Of a stretch of 64,000 nucleotides of DNA, positions 37,243 to 46,900 are shown one piece after another. Position numbers and translations under genes: made by a program. The notes beneath the pieces are model-generated. The model was given only the letters and a program-made list of their open reading frames with translations, was not told the DNA's origin and searched no databases. Source of the stretch: JAEULH01 sp963805915 (lineage in GTDB: Bacteria; Pseudomonadota; Alphaproteobacteria; Rhodospirillales; Defluviicoccaceae); assembly GCA_963805915.1 (NCBI GenBank), contig CAWDWD010000023.1, forward strand, positions 193,879 through 257,878. Direction: 5' to 3'. The first letter of the stretch is position 1, and each line of letters starts with the position of its first letter.

Positions 37243-38376
37243 ATGGGCATTTTCGAATACCTATGGGATTGGATCCTGCCGTTTCTGATCGTGCTCACGG
37301 TCCTCGTATTTGTTCACGAGCTTGGGCACTACTGGATCGCGCGGCGCGTCGGCATCCGCGTCGAGACATTCTCGATCGGCTTCGGTCCCGAGTTGTTCGG
37401 CTGGACCGACTCCCATGGCACGCGCTGGAAGTTCAGCGCCGTTCCGCTCGGCGGCTACGTCAAGATGTTCGGCGAGCACGACTTCGATGAAGACGACAAG
37501 GATCATGTGATGACCCCGGAGGAGCAGGCGGTCTCCTTCCAGAACAAGGGTGTCTACCAACGCAGCGCCGTCGTGTTCGGCGGCCCCTTCGCCAACTTCC
37601 TCTTCGCCATCGTGGTTTTGGCCGCGTTGTTCGCCGCCGTCGGCATGCCGACGCCGCTGGCCGGAGTCGGGTTGGTACAGCCCGACAGCGCGGCCGCGCG
37701 GGGCGGCTTCGAGAAGGGCGACCTGATCGTGGCGATCGACGGCCAGCCGATCCGGTGGTTCGAAGACGTCCGTCTGACGGTCCGCGATCATCCAGGCGAT
37801 GAACTCCGCTTCGACATCGTTCGCGATGGCGAGGCGATGAGCCTGACGGCGACACCGTCGTCTCAGCCGGGCGGGATCGGCGACGGCGAGCCCGCCGAAG
37901 TCGGGCTCCTCGGAATCACGCCCGATCCCGCGCAGGTCGGGTATGTGCGTCTGGGGCCGGTCCGTTCGGTCCTGACCGCCTTCGAGCGGACCTACGAACT
38001 GACGGCGCAGATTCTCTCGGCGTTGTGGCAGATCGTCACCGGGACTCGGACCGCCGGGGAGCTCGGTGGTCCGATCCGCATCGCGCAACTATCGGGTCAG
38101 ATGGCAAGTGACGGGGCGGTCAACTTTTTCCTGTTCATGGCTGCCTTGTCGGTCAACCTGGGATTGATCAACCTGTTGCCAATACCGATGCTTGACGGCG
38201 GCCACCTTGCCTTCTATGCCGTGGAGGCCATTCGCGGACGACCGCTGAACAAAAGAATTCAGGAATACGGTTTCCGCATCGGTTTGGCGTTCGTCTTGAT
38301 GCTGATGATTTTTGCGACTTGGAATGATCTGATGAACTTGAAAGTCTTCGAATATTTTCGCGGACTGATGAGTTGA
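37243..38376 (+). CDS. rseP: Site-2 protease RseP
   Basis: RseP cuts anti-sigma factors within the membrane. The 377 residues show the zinc motif HELGH near 25 in the first helix, LGGYVKMFGE near 70, one PDZ domain (about 125-200, GFEKGDLIVAIDGQPI) and the LDG motif in LINLLPIPMLDGGHLAFY near 313. Four membrane segments are visible. The stop overlaps the proposed bamA TTG start. Confidence 0.95.
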   Translation: MGIFEYLWDWILPFLIVLTVLVFVHELGHYWIARRVGIRVETFSIGFGPELFGWTDSHGTRWKFSAVPLGGYVKMFGEHDFDEDDKDHVMTPEEQAVSFQNKGVYQRSAVVFGGPFANFLFAIVVLAALFAAVGMPTPLAGVGLVQPDSAAARGGFEKGDLIVAIDGQPIRWFEDVRLTVRDHPGDELRFDIVRDGEAMSLTATPSSQPGGIGDGEPAEVGLLGITPDPAQVGYVRLGPVRSVLTAFERTYELTAQILSALWQIVTGTRTAGELGGPIRIAQLSGQMASDGAVNFFLFMAALSVNLGLINLLPIPMLDGGHLAFYAVEAIRGRPLNKRIQEYGFRIGLAFVLMLMIFATWNDLMNLKVFEYFRGLMS

Positions 38377-40694
38377 CGCTACCGGGGGATTTGCGGTTGG
38401 GCCGTCGGCTTTATGTCGGTCTTTGCGTGATACTATGCGGATGGCTGACCGTTTGTTCGTCGTCGTTGGGGTTCGCGCAGTCCCGCGACGTCATTCGCCA
38501 GATTGTTGTCGAAGGGACGCAGCGGGTTGAGCCGAGCACCGTTCGCTCGTATCTGCTCGTTCAGGAAGGCGATGTCTTCGATGCCGGCCGGATCGACCGA
38601 TCTCTGAAGAGTCTCTTCGCCACCGGGCTGTTCGCCGACGTTTCGACCCGGCGCGATGGCGACAAGCTGGTGGTCTTGGTGACCGAAAACCCGATCATCA
38701 ACCGCATAGCTTTCGAGGGTAACGACAAGCTCGACGACAAGGCGCTCAACGCGGAGATCACGTTGCGTCCGCGGGTCATATACACCCGCCCCAAGGTTCA
38801 AAGCGATGTCAACAGGATCTTGAACCTGTACCGGCGCAGCGGCCGATTCGCGGCGACGGTCGATCCCAAGGTCATCCAGCTTGAGCAAAACCGGGTCGAT
38901 GTTGTGTTCGAGATTAACGAGGGCGCGGTAACGTCGGTCGAGTCGATCCGCTTTATCGGCAACAAGGCCTTCGACGAGGGTGAGCTGCGCGAGGTGATTC
39001 GCACCAAGCAGAGCCGCTGGTGGCGATTTTTTAGCTCGGAGGACACCTACGATCCGGATCGCCTGGCGCTCGACCGGGAACTGCTCCGGCGATTCTACCT
39101 GTCCAAGGGCTACGCCGATTTCAGGGTCGAGTCGGCCGTCGCCGAACTGACGCCGGACCGGACCAACTTTCTGATGACGATCACCGTGGACGAGGGCGAG
39201 CGCTACCGTTTCGGCAAGGTCGATGTTGACAGCGCCCTGCCCGGTCTCAGCGCCGAAGCAGTGCGTGATGTCGTCATTTCGCGATCGGGTGAGTGGTATA
39301 ACGCCGACGAGATCGAGAAGTCGATCGACGCCATCAACAAGGATGCCGGCGACCTCGGTTACGCTTTCGTTGATGTGCGTCCCCAGATCCAGCGGAACCG
39401 CGATACCCGTACCATCGACGTCGACTATGTCATCAACGAAAGCCCGCGGGTGTTCGTCGAGCGGATCGACATCACCGGGAACGTCCGGACCATGGATCAC
39501 GTGATCCGCCGTGAGTTCCGCTTTGCCGAAGGCGACGCGTTCAACGCCGCCAAGCTCCGCCGGTCGCGTCAACGCATCCAGGATCTGGATTATTTCGAAA
39601 AGGTCGACATCGAACAGGTTCCCGGCAGCACCCCGGACCGGGCCGTGGTCAAGGTCAACGTCGAGGAGAAGTCGACCGGCTCGCTGTCGGTCGGCGCTGG
39701 TTTTTCGACATCGAGCGGCATTCTTGGCGACATCAGCGTCCGCGAGCGGAACCTTCTCGGCCGCGGCCAGGATCTCAGGGCCTCGCTGCTCCTGGGCCAA
39801 AAGCAGCAGCAGGTTGATCTCAGCTTCACCGAACCGTACTTTCTCGACCGAAACGTCGCCGCGGGCTTTGACCTCTATTATGTCCAGACCAATCGTCGCA
39901 GCGAAAGTTCCTTCGATACGACAACCTTGGGCGGCGCGCTGCGTGCCGGATACCCTATCACCGAACATCTGAACCAGAACTGGCGCTATACGCTTAAGCA
40001 GCAGGATATTCGCAATGTTCCGAATGACGCATCCGTGTTCGTCAAGGATGCCGAGGGCACCGATTTGGTTTCGGAAATTTCCCACTCGTTGCTGTATGAC
40101 CGGCGCGACAGCCGGATCAATCCGTCCTCTGGATATTTCGGCAAGATCACGACGGACTTGGCGGGCGCCGCGGGGCTGATCGGTGATGTCCGCTACTTGC
40201 GCAATCGCCTTGATGCCGGCGTTTACTACCCAGTCACCGAAAAGTATGTGGCTTCTCTTACCGGCGGTGTGGGATACGTTTTTGGTATTGGTCAGGACGA
40301 GCGACTGCTCGACCGGTTTTTCATTGGCGGCGAGGAGGTCCGCGGCTTTGCGACCGACGGCATCGGGCCGCGCGATCGTGACACTGGCGACGCGCTCGGC
40401 GGCAAGTGGTTCTATGCGACATCGGCGCAGTTGTCGTTTCCGGTCGGACTGCCCGAGGAGTACGCCATTCGCGGCCGGGTTTTCAGCGACGTCGGCAGTT
40501 CTTGGGATCTATCGGTACCTTCGGATCAAAAGTATCTGGTCCAAGACAGCCCCGATCCGCGGGTTTCCGTCGGCACCGGGATCACCTGGGTCTCGCCCTT
40601 TGGGCCTCTTGGCGTTGATATCGGCTTCCCACTCGTCAAGAAAAGCTATGACAAGACCGAACTGCTTCGGGTCAATTTCGGGACAAGGTTCTAG
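38373..40694 (+). CDS. bamA: Outer-membrane protein assembly factor BamA
   Basis: BamA inserts beta-barrel proteins into the outer membrane. The 773-residue precursor has a signal sequence ending near FAQSRDVIRQIVVEGTQRV, five POTRA domains to about residue 420 and a barrel ending in RVNFGTRF with the terminal aromatic residue. FFIGGEEVRGFATDGIGPRD near 650 holds the conserved (V/I)RGF motif. The start is taken as TTG 38373, which overlaps the rseP stop; a start a few codons later is possible. Confidence 0.95.
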   Translation: MTLPGDLRLGRRLYVGLCVILCGWLTVCSSSLGFAQSRDVIRQIVVEGTQRVEPSTVRSYLLVQEGDVFDAGRIDRSLKSLFATGLFADVSTRRDGDKLVVLVTENPIINRIAFEGNDKLDDKALNAEITLRPRVIYTRPKVQSDVNRILNLYRRSGRFAATVDPKVIQLEQNRVDVVFEINEGAVTSVESIRFIGNKAFDEGELREVIRTKQSRWWRFFSSEDTYDPDRLALDRELLRRFYLSKGYADFRVESAVAELTPDRTNFLMTITVDEGERYRFGKVDVDSALPGLSAEAVRDVVISRSGEWYNADEIEKSIDAINKDAGDLGYAFVDVRPQIQRNRDTRTIDVDYVINESPRVFVERIDITGNVRTMDHVIRREFRFAEGDAFNAAKLRRSRQRIQDLDYFEKVDIEQVPGSTPDRAVVKVNVEEKSTGSLSVGAGFSTSSGILGDISVRERNLLGRGQDLRASLLLGQKQQQVDLSFTEPYFLDRNVAAGFDLYYVQTNRRSESSFDTTTLGGALRAGYPITEHLNQNWRYTLKQQDIRNVPNDASVFVKDAEGTDLVSEISHSLLYDRRDSRINPSSGYFGKITTDLAGAAGLIGDVRYLRNRLDAGVYYPVTEKYVASLTGGVGYVFGIGQDERLLDRFFIGGEEVRGFATDGIGPRDRDTGDALGGKWFYATSAQLSFPVGLPEEYAIRGRVFSDVGSSWDLSVPSDQKYLVQDSPDPRVSVGTGITWVSPFGPLGVDIGFPLVKKSYDKTELLRVNFGTRF

Positions 40695-40698
40695 ATTG

Positions 40699-41262
40699 AT
40701 GAGATTGCGCCACTTGCTTTACTTGGCGTTGGCTGCGGTTATTCTCGCGGCGGGCCCGGCGCCAGGCCATGCCCAGGAAATCTCGGCGGTTCGATTGGCC
40801 ATTCTTGACGTCGGCCGGGTACTGCGCGACGCGACCGCGGTTAATGGCATCCGAACGCAGCTGACCTCCTACATGGACTCCTATCGGGCGGATACTCAGA
40901 AAGAGGAGCAGTCACTGCGGAGCGCGCAGGACGAACTCGGCCGCAAGCGGACCATTCTATCGGCGGAAGCCTTCGCCGCGGAACGCGCGAAGCTGGAAAA
41001 GCGCCTCGGCGACGCGCAAGCCAAGGTCCAGGATCGACGCCAGTCGTTGGAACGGGTTCACGCCGAGGCCATGCAAAAGGTGCAGGATGTGCTGGCCAAT
41101 ATCGTTACGGCGGTGGGCAACGAGAAGAACCTGACGTTGATATTGCGCAAGGATCAGACGGTTTTCGCCGCGCCGTCCTACGACATCACCGAAGAGGTGC
41201 TGAGGCGTCTGAACAAGGAATTACCGTCAGTAAAGATCGGCAACCCCAACAAGAAGGGCTGA
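40699..41262 (+). CDS. skp: Skp/OmpH family periplasmic chaperone
   Basis: Skp holds unfolded outer-membrane proteins for the Bam machine. The 187-residue product has a signal peptide cut near GHAQE, then a long coiled-coil (about 60-130, rich in Glu, Lys, Arg and Ala), with ILDVGRVLRDATAVNGIRTQL before it and the return strand near LILRKDQTVFAAPSYDITEEVLRRLN. ATG 40699 is 4 nt after bamA; the longer ORF upstream is a bamA shadow. Confidence 0.9.
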   Translation: MRLRHLLYLALAAVILAAGPAPGHAQEISAVRLAILDVGRVLRDATAVNGIRTQLTSYMDSYRADTQKEEQSLRSAQDELGRKRTILSAEAFAAERAKLEKRLGDAQAKVQDRRQSLERVHAEAMQKVQDVLANIVTAVGNEKNLTLILRKDQTVFAAPSYDITEEVLRRLNKELPSVKIGNPNKKG

Positions 41263-41299
41263 CGGCAGCCCAATAGAGGTACCCACGGGCGAGGGTAAC

Positions 41300-41767
41300 T
41301 CAGTTGTCGCGAATCATCGCCGCGTAAGTGGCGTCGGCGACGATCATGCCGTCGACCTCGGCTTTGGCCGAGAACTTCCATACGTTTCCGCGCTGGCGCT
41401 CTTTTTCGACATGGACGAGCAGGCGATCGCCGGGTACGACCGGTTTGCGAAATCGCGCCGAATCGACGGACATGAAATAGACCAGACTGCCTTCGCGCTC
41501 GGGCCCGAGCGTTGCGACCACCAGAACGGCGGCCGTCTGCGCCATCGCCTCGACAATCAACACGCCGGGCATGATTGGATCGCTTGGGAAATGACCCTGA
41601 AAGAAGGGCTCGTTGATGGTAACGCTCTTGACCCCCGTCGCCTTGACGTTGGCGACGAGATTGATCACCCGATCGATCATCAAGAAGGGATATCGATGCG
41701 GGATCATGCGCTGAATCCCGTGAATATCGATCACCTTCTCAACGACGGCCACCGCTTCCGTGTCCAT
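41300..41767 (-). CDS. fabZ: 3-hydroxyacyl-[acyl-carrier-protein] dehydratase FabZ
   Basis: FabZ dehydrates hydroxyacyl-ACP in fatty acid synthesis. The 155-residue hot-dog protein has the catalytic His in RMIPHRYPFLMIDRV near 24 and Glu in MPGVLIVEAMAQ near 68, with NEPFFQGHFP before it. The start at 41767 (MDTEAV) is chosen because the ORF upstream is low-complexity (PERDAGTRR type) from a 13-bp repeat. It is convergent with skp, whereas related genomes usually have lpxD-fabZ-lpxA on the same strand; neither lpxD nor lpxA is in the window. Confidence 0.95.
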   Translation of the reverse strand: MDTEAVAVVEKVIDIHGIQRMIPHRYPFLMIDRVINLVANVKATGVKSVTINEPFFQGHFPSDPIMPGVLIVEAMAQTAAVLVVATLGPEREGSLVYFMSVDSARFRKPVVPGDRLLVHVEKERQRGNVWKFSAKAEVDGMIVADATYAAMIRDN

Positions 41768-41868
41768 CGGCCATCTACCCTTACTCTTGTTCAACGCCCC
41801 GCCGGTGTCGACAGCGCCCGGTATCGGCTGCCCGCGATATTGAAGCGAGATCGAGCCGCGGTCACGTA

Positions 41869-41933
41869 CGTCTCGTTCCGGCGTCTCGTTCCGGCGCCGC
41901 GTTCCGGCGTCTCGTTCCGGCGTCCCGTTTCCA
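41869..41933. repeat. 13-bp tandem repeat upstream of fabZ
   Basis: Five units of the type CGTCTCGTTCCGG: units 1, 2 and 4 identical, unit 3 CGCCGCGTTCCGG, unit 5 degenerate. It lies about 100 nt upstream of the fabZ start and may overlap its promoter. Not divisible by three, so it is not a coding repeat. Confidence 0.85.
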
Positions 41934-42142
41934 GCGCCCCTCGACCGCGACCCGTTTATGACGCAACTCGCCGGCTGAATCAAATGCACTACGCGCCCGG
42001 TCGAGATCCGCGCCGGGCGAAAAATTCGGGCCGCGCTCGCATTAACGGTAAGCGGGCAGGTCGACTGGGACACGTCGGTTGAAAAGGGTTATCGTTAGCA
42101 CGTGGAGGGGACGATCCGGCGCTTGCATGGAAAGGTAAAGTG

Positions 42143-42271
42143 ATGGACGCAATCACGGCTTCTCAGACCAGCTTGACCTTGGCGACGTGGCTTTGGCTGC
42201 TCGTGCCAATGTTGGCATGCGTACTGCTTTCGATTGTCACCTATGCGGGCGCGGCCCTCAAACGCCAGTGA
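42143..42271 (+). CDS. Small single-helix membrane protein ahead of putP
   Basis: A 42-codon ORF, ATG 42143 with GGAAAGG 7 nt upstream, stop TGA 42269-42271. The product begins MDAITASQTSLTLATWL, has one strong hydrophobic helix (about 14-36) and ends with a basic KRQ, a layout expected for a one-pass protein with its C-terminus in the cytoplasm. It is 96 nt before putP in the same direction. Short helper subunits accompany some solute:sodium symporters, so it may assist PutP, but I recognise no family and this is inference. Confidence 0.55.
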   Translation: MDAITASQTSLTLATWLWLLVPMLACVLLSIVTYAGAALKRQ

Positions 42272-42367
42272 TCGCGTGCCGGTATCGGCAACGTGACGTA
42301 ACGGACGACGTGACCTAAAGGACAACGGCGCGACAACATTAACGGGGGGATAGAAGGGAGGCGGTCC

Positions 42368-43855
42368 ATGAGTGTCGCCACAATCACCGCGTTTGCCATC
42401 TACCTGATCGGCATGCTTGCCATCGGGATCATCTGTTACACCCTTACCAAGAACCTTTCGGATTATATCCTTGGCGGCCGGGGCCTCACACCGCCTGTCG
42501 CCGCCCTGTCCGCCGGCGCGTCCGACATGAGCGGCTGGCTCCTGCTGGGGTTGCCGGGCGCGATCTACGCCGCGGGCATGAACCAGGTATGGATCGGAAT
42601 TGGGCTGGTCATCGGCGCCTATCTCAACTGGCAGTTCGTCGCGGAGCGATTGCGGATCTATACCGAGGTCGCCAAGGACTCCCTGACCATTCCGGACTAT
42701 CTCGAGAACCGCTTCAATGACACCTCTCGTCTTCTCCGGGTCATCTCCGCGGTCGTCATCTTGCTGTTTTTCACATTTTACGTCTCCGCCGGGCTGGTCG
42801 CGGGCGGCGTGCTGTTCAAGGAAACGTTCGGCCTGAACTACGAGGTCGCGGTCTGGGTCGGTGCCGCCGTCATCGTCTCCTACACCTTCCTCGGCGGTTT
42901 TCTCGCCGTCTGCTGGACCGATTTTTTCCAAGGCATCATGATGTTCCTTGCCTTGATCATCGTTCCGTTCGTGGCGGTCGAACACCTTGGCGGCTGGAGC
43001 GAAACCACCGCCGCGGTCGCCGCCGTCGACCCCAAGTACAACGACATCTTCACCGGCATGACCACGATGGGCATTGTCTCGTTGATGGGCTGGGGACTTG
43101 GCTATTTCGGCCAGCCGCACATTCTCGCCCGCTTCATGGCGGTGCGGCGGCCGAGCGACGTGCCGCTGGCCCGGCTGATCAATATCGCCTGGATGGTCTT
43201 CGGCCTCTACGGCGCGGTGTTCGTCGGCTACACCGGAATCGCCTACTTTTCGGCCGAGCCGCTGGCCAATCCCGAAACCGTCTTCATTCAGTTCTGCAAC
43301 ATCCTGTTCAATCCGTGGGTCTCGGGATTCCTGCTCGCGGCGATCTTGGCCGCGGTCATGAGCACGATCAACTCGCAGCTGCTGGTTTGTTCGAGCGCGC
43401 TGACCGAGGATGTCTACCGGTCGTTCCTGCGCCGGGGCGCGAGCGACCGCGAGCTGGTGATGGTCGGCCGCCTCAGCGTCCTCGGCATCGCCGTGTTCGC
43501 GACCGTGCTGGCGTCCGATCCGGAAAGCCGGGTCCTCGGCCTCGTCAGCTACGCCTGGGCCGGCTTCGGCGCGGCGTTCGGCCCGGTCGTTCTGCTGTCG
43601 TTGTTCTGGCGGCGGATGAACGGTTTTGGCGCCGCCGCCGGCCTGATCGTCGGGGCCATCACCGTCGTCGTCTGGAAACAGCTCGAGGGCGGCATATTTG
43701 ACATCTATGAGATCATTCCGGGCTTCATCTTCTGTGGCATTGCGGTGATCGGCACGAGTCTCGCGACCGCTGAGCCAAGCGCGCGGATAACCGCCGACTT
43801 CAACCGTACCATGGAGGCCAAGGCGTCCGGCATCATCCACGCCGCTGCCGAGTAG
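42368..43855 (+). CDS. putP: Sodium/proline symporter PutP
   Basis: PutP takes up proline with sodium and belongs to the SSS family. The 495-residue membrane protein has about 13 hydrophobic segments and the family regions DYILGGRGLTPPVAALSAGASDMSGWLLLGLPG (Na+ site, about 33-65), PHILARFMAVR near 252 and AILAAVMSTINSQLLVCSSALTEDVY near 325. ATG 42368 has GGAGGCGG upstream. It precedes putA, making a proline uptake and degradation unit. Confidence 0.95.
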   Translation: MSVATITAFAIYLIGMLAIGIICYTLTKNLSDYILGGRGLTPPVAALSAGASDMSGWLLLGLPGAIYAAGMNQVWIGIGLVIGAYLNWQFVAERLRIYTEVAKDSLTIPDYLENRFNDTSRLLRVISAVVILLFFTFYVSAGLVAGGVLFKETFGLNYEVAVWVGAAVIVSYTFLGGFLAVCWTDFFQGIMMFLALIIVPFVAVEHLGGWSETTAAVAAVDPKYNDIFTGMTTMGIVSLMGWGLGYFGQPHILARFMAVRRPSDVPLARLINIAWMVFGLYGAVFVGYTGIAYFSAEPLANPETVFIQFCNILFNPWVSGFLLAAILAAVMSTINSQLLVCSSALTEDVYRSFLRRGASDRELVMVGRLSVLGIAVFATVLASDPESRVLGLVSYAWAGFGAAFGPVVLLSLFWRRMNGFGAAAGLIVGAITVVVWKQLEGGIFDIYEIIPGFIFCGIAVIGTSLATAEPSARITADFNRTMEAKASGIIHAAAE

Positions 43856-43916
43856 AAGACGGAGTTCGCCGCCCGGGACGGCGGTCGGTGACGCCGAACG
43901 CAACGAGGGAGCGACG

Positions 43917-46900
43917 ATGACGTTTGTTTTTAGCGTCCCGGAAAGCGATCCTGGCCCGTCGCGGGCGGCGGTGCGCGAGCATCTCCGCCGCGACGAGGCC
44001 GCATGCGTTCATGCGCTGCTCGACCGCCTCGACATCGCTCACGAAGGCCGGCGGCGGATCGAGGCGCGCGCCCGCCACCTGGTCGAAGCCGTGCGCGCCG
44101 AACGGTTTGGCAAGGGCGGGCTCGATGCGTTCCTCCACGAGTATGGTCTGTCCTCGCAGGAAGGCGTGCTGCTGATGTGCATCGCCGAGGCGCTGTTGCG
44201 GGTGCCCGACGATCCGACTCAGGAACGCCTGATCCGCGACAAGATGTCCGCGGCTGACTGGGATCGCCATCTGGGACGCAGCAAATCGGTGTTCGTCAAC
44301 GCCTCGACCTGGGCGCTGATGCTTACCGGCCGGCTGGTCCGCCTTCACGACACCGTCGGTCAATCGCCCGGCGCGGCGATGCGCCGGCTCGTCGCCAGGC
44401 TGGGCGAGCCGGTTGTGCGCGAGGCGGTCAATCAGGCGATGCGGATCATGGGTCGGCAGTTCGTCATGGGCCGCGACATCAAGCGCGCGCTCGACCGGGC
44501 CAAGCCACTCGAGAGCCGGGGCTACCGGTATTCCTACGACATGCTCGGCGAGGCGGCGCGGACCATGGCCGACGCCGAGCGGTTCTTCGCCGCCTACCGT
44601 GAGGCGATCGCCGCCATCGGCGCCGCGGCGAAACGCAAGGACGTCGTTTCCGGGCCGGGGATCTCGGTCAAGCTGTCGGCGCTGCACCCGCGCTACGAGG
44701 TTGCGCAAGCCGGCCGGGTCATGGCCGAGTTGCTGCCCCGGATCAAGGCGCTGGCGATCGACGCGGCGGCGGCCGACATTGCGCTGACCATTGACGCCGA
44801 GGAAGCCGACCGGCTCGATCTGTCTCTCGATGTCATCGCCGCCCTGGCCGAGGACCGCGCGCTGATGGAGTGGAATGGACTCGGCGTCGTTGTCCAGACC
44901 TACCAGAAGAGCGCGCCCTACGTCATCGACTGGCTGGCCGAGACCGCCCGGCGTGGCCGCCGCCGGTTGATGGTGCGGCTGGTCAAGGGCGCCTACTGGG
45001 ACGCCGAGATCAAGCGCGCCCAGGAACTCGGTTTGCCCGGCTACCCGGTTTTTACCCGCAAGGCCTCGACCGATGTGTCGTACCTGGCGTGCGCGCAGAA
45101 GCTGCTCGCCGCGCCGGACGCCTTTTATCCGCAGTTCGCGACCCACAACGCCCATTCCATTGCCGCCGTGCTTGAGTTCGCCGGCAATCGCCGGGACTTC
45201 GAGTTCCAGCGCCTGCACGGAATGGGTGAGTCGCTTTATGAACAGCTGATCGAGAAGGATGCCGTCGGGGTAGCCTGCCGGATCTATGCTCCGGTGGGCG
45301 AGCACGAGGAACTGCTCGCCTATCTCGTCCGCCGGCTGCTCGAGAACGGCGCCAACAGCTCGTTCGTCAATCGCATTCAGGACGACCGGTTGCCGATCGA
45401 CGAGATCATCGCCGATCCGGTTGCCCATGTGCGCGGCCTGGCCTTCGTGCCGCATCCGCGCATCGCCGAGCCGCGGGCGATGTTCCTGCCCGAACGGCTG
45501 AACTCAAGGGGGATCGATCTTGCCGACCGCTCGCGCTTGGCTGCTCTGGCTTCGGCGATGGAGGCGGCCAAGGCGAAAGAGTGGACCGCCGGGCCCGTTA
45601 TCGGCGGCGTGGAGGAGGGCGGTGCGAACGGCCGCAGCGTCGCTTCGCCCGCGGATACGGACCGGGTGGTCGGCAGGGTTGCCGACGCGACGCTTGAGCA
45701 TGTCGAGGCCGCCGTCGGCGTCGCGGCGAATGCGGCCGCGCGGTGGGCGGCGACGGCCGTCGAGGAGCGCGCGGCCTGCCTCGATCGGGCGGCCGACCGA
45801 CTGGAGTACGAGATGCCGGCGTTGATGGCGCTGTGCGTCGAGGAGGCCGGCAAAACGATTGCCGACGCTGTGGCCGAGGTCCGCGAGGCCGTCGACTTCT
45901 GCCGCTATTACGCCGCGCGCGCGCGGGCTGATCTGAGCAAGCCGCTTGCCTTGCCGGTCGCCAGCAACGGCACCCGGGGCGTCGCCATGGTTGGCGGCGG
46001 CGTGTTCGCCTGCATCAGTCCATGGAATTTCCCGCTCGCGATCTTCACCGGCCAGGTAAGCGCGGCGTTGGTCGCCGGCAATGCCGTCGTCGCCAAGCCG
46101 GCCGAGCAGACCCCGCTGATCGCGGCGCAGGCGGTGCGGCTGCTCCATGCCGCCGGCATTCCCGCCGACGTGCTGCATCTGCTGCCCGGGGACGGCGAGA
46201 GCGTCGGCGCGCCTTTGGTTGCTGATCCCCGGATCACGGGCGTCGCGTTTACCGGCTCGACCGATGTGGCGCTGCACATCAACCGCGCGCTCGCCCGGCG
46301 TCAAGGCCCATTGGCGCCGCTGATCGCAGAGACCGGCGGCCAGAACGCGATGATCGTCGATTCCACCGCCCTGCCCGAGCAGGTCAGCCGCGATGTCATC
46401 GCATCGGCCTTCCAGAGCGCCGGCCAGCGCTGCTCGGCGTTGCGGGTGCTGTTCATCCAAGAGGACATAGCCGAGCATATGCTGGCGATGCTGGCCGGGG
46501 CGATGGACGAACTTGTCGTCGACGATCCGGCGCTGCTGTCGACCGACGTTGGTCCAGCCATCGACGAGGCTGCCCGCGACATGCTCGAGGGCCACATCAA
46601 GCGGATGCAGAACGAGGCGCGGGTTCTTAAGCGCGCCCGCCTTGGCCCCAATACCGGGCGCGGAATGTTTTTCGCCCCGGCGCTGGTCGAGATCGATCGG
46701 CTCGCGCGGCTGCAACGCGAGGTGTTCGGCCCGGTTCTTCACGTCGTGCGCTACCGCGCCGACCGCCTGGGCGAAGTGATCGCCGCGATCAATGACACCG
46801 GCTACGGTCTGACGCTCGGCGTCCAGACTCGGATCGATCAGACCTGGCAGGACATCTTCAACCGTATCCACGTCGGCAATACTTACGTTAACCGCAACCA

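Noticed and set aside
40183..40698. N-terminal extension of the Skp protein
   Set aside because: The extra sequence overlaps bamA out of frame; the signal peptide begins at 40699.
41869..41933. CRISPR-like array
   Set aside because: Units are 13 bp and directly adjacent with no spacers; a simple tandem repeat. No cas genes are in the window.
42074..42142. Upstream start of fabZ at 42073
   Set aside because: It would add a low-complexity stretch translated from the 13-bp repeat, absent from the FabZ family; the start at 41767 fits known length.
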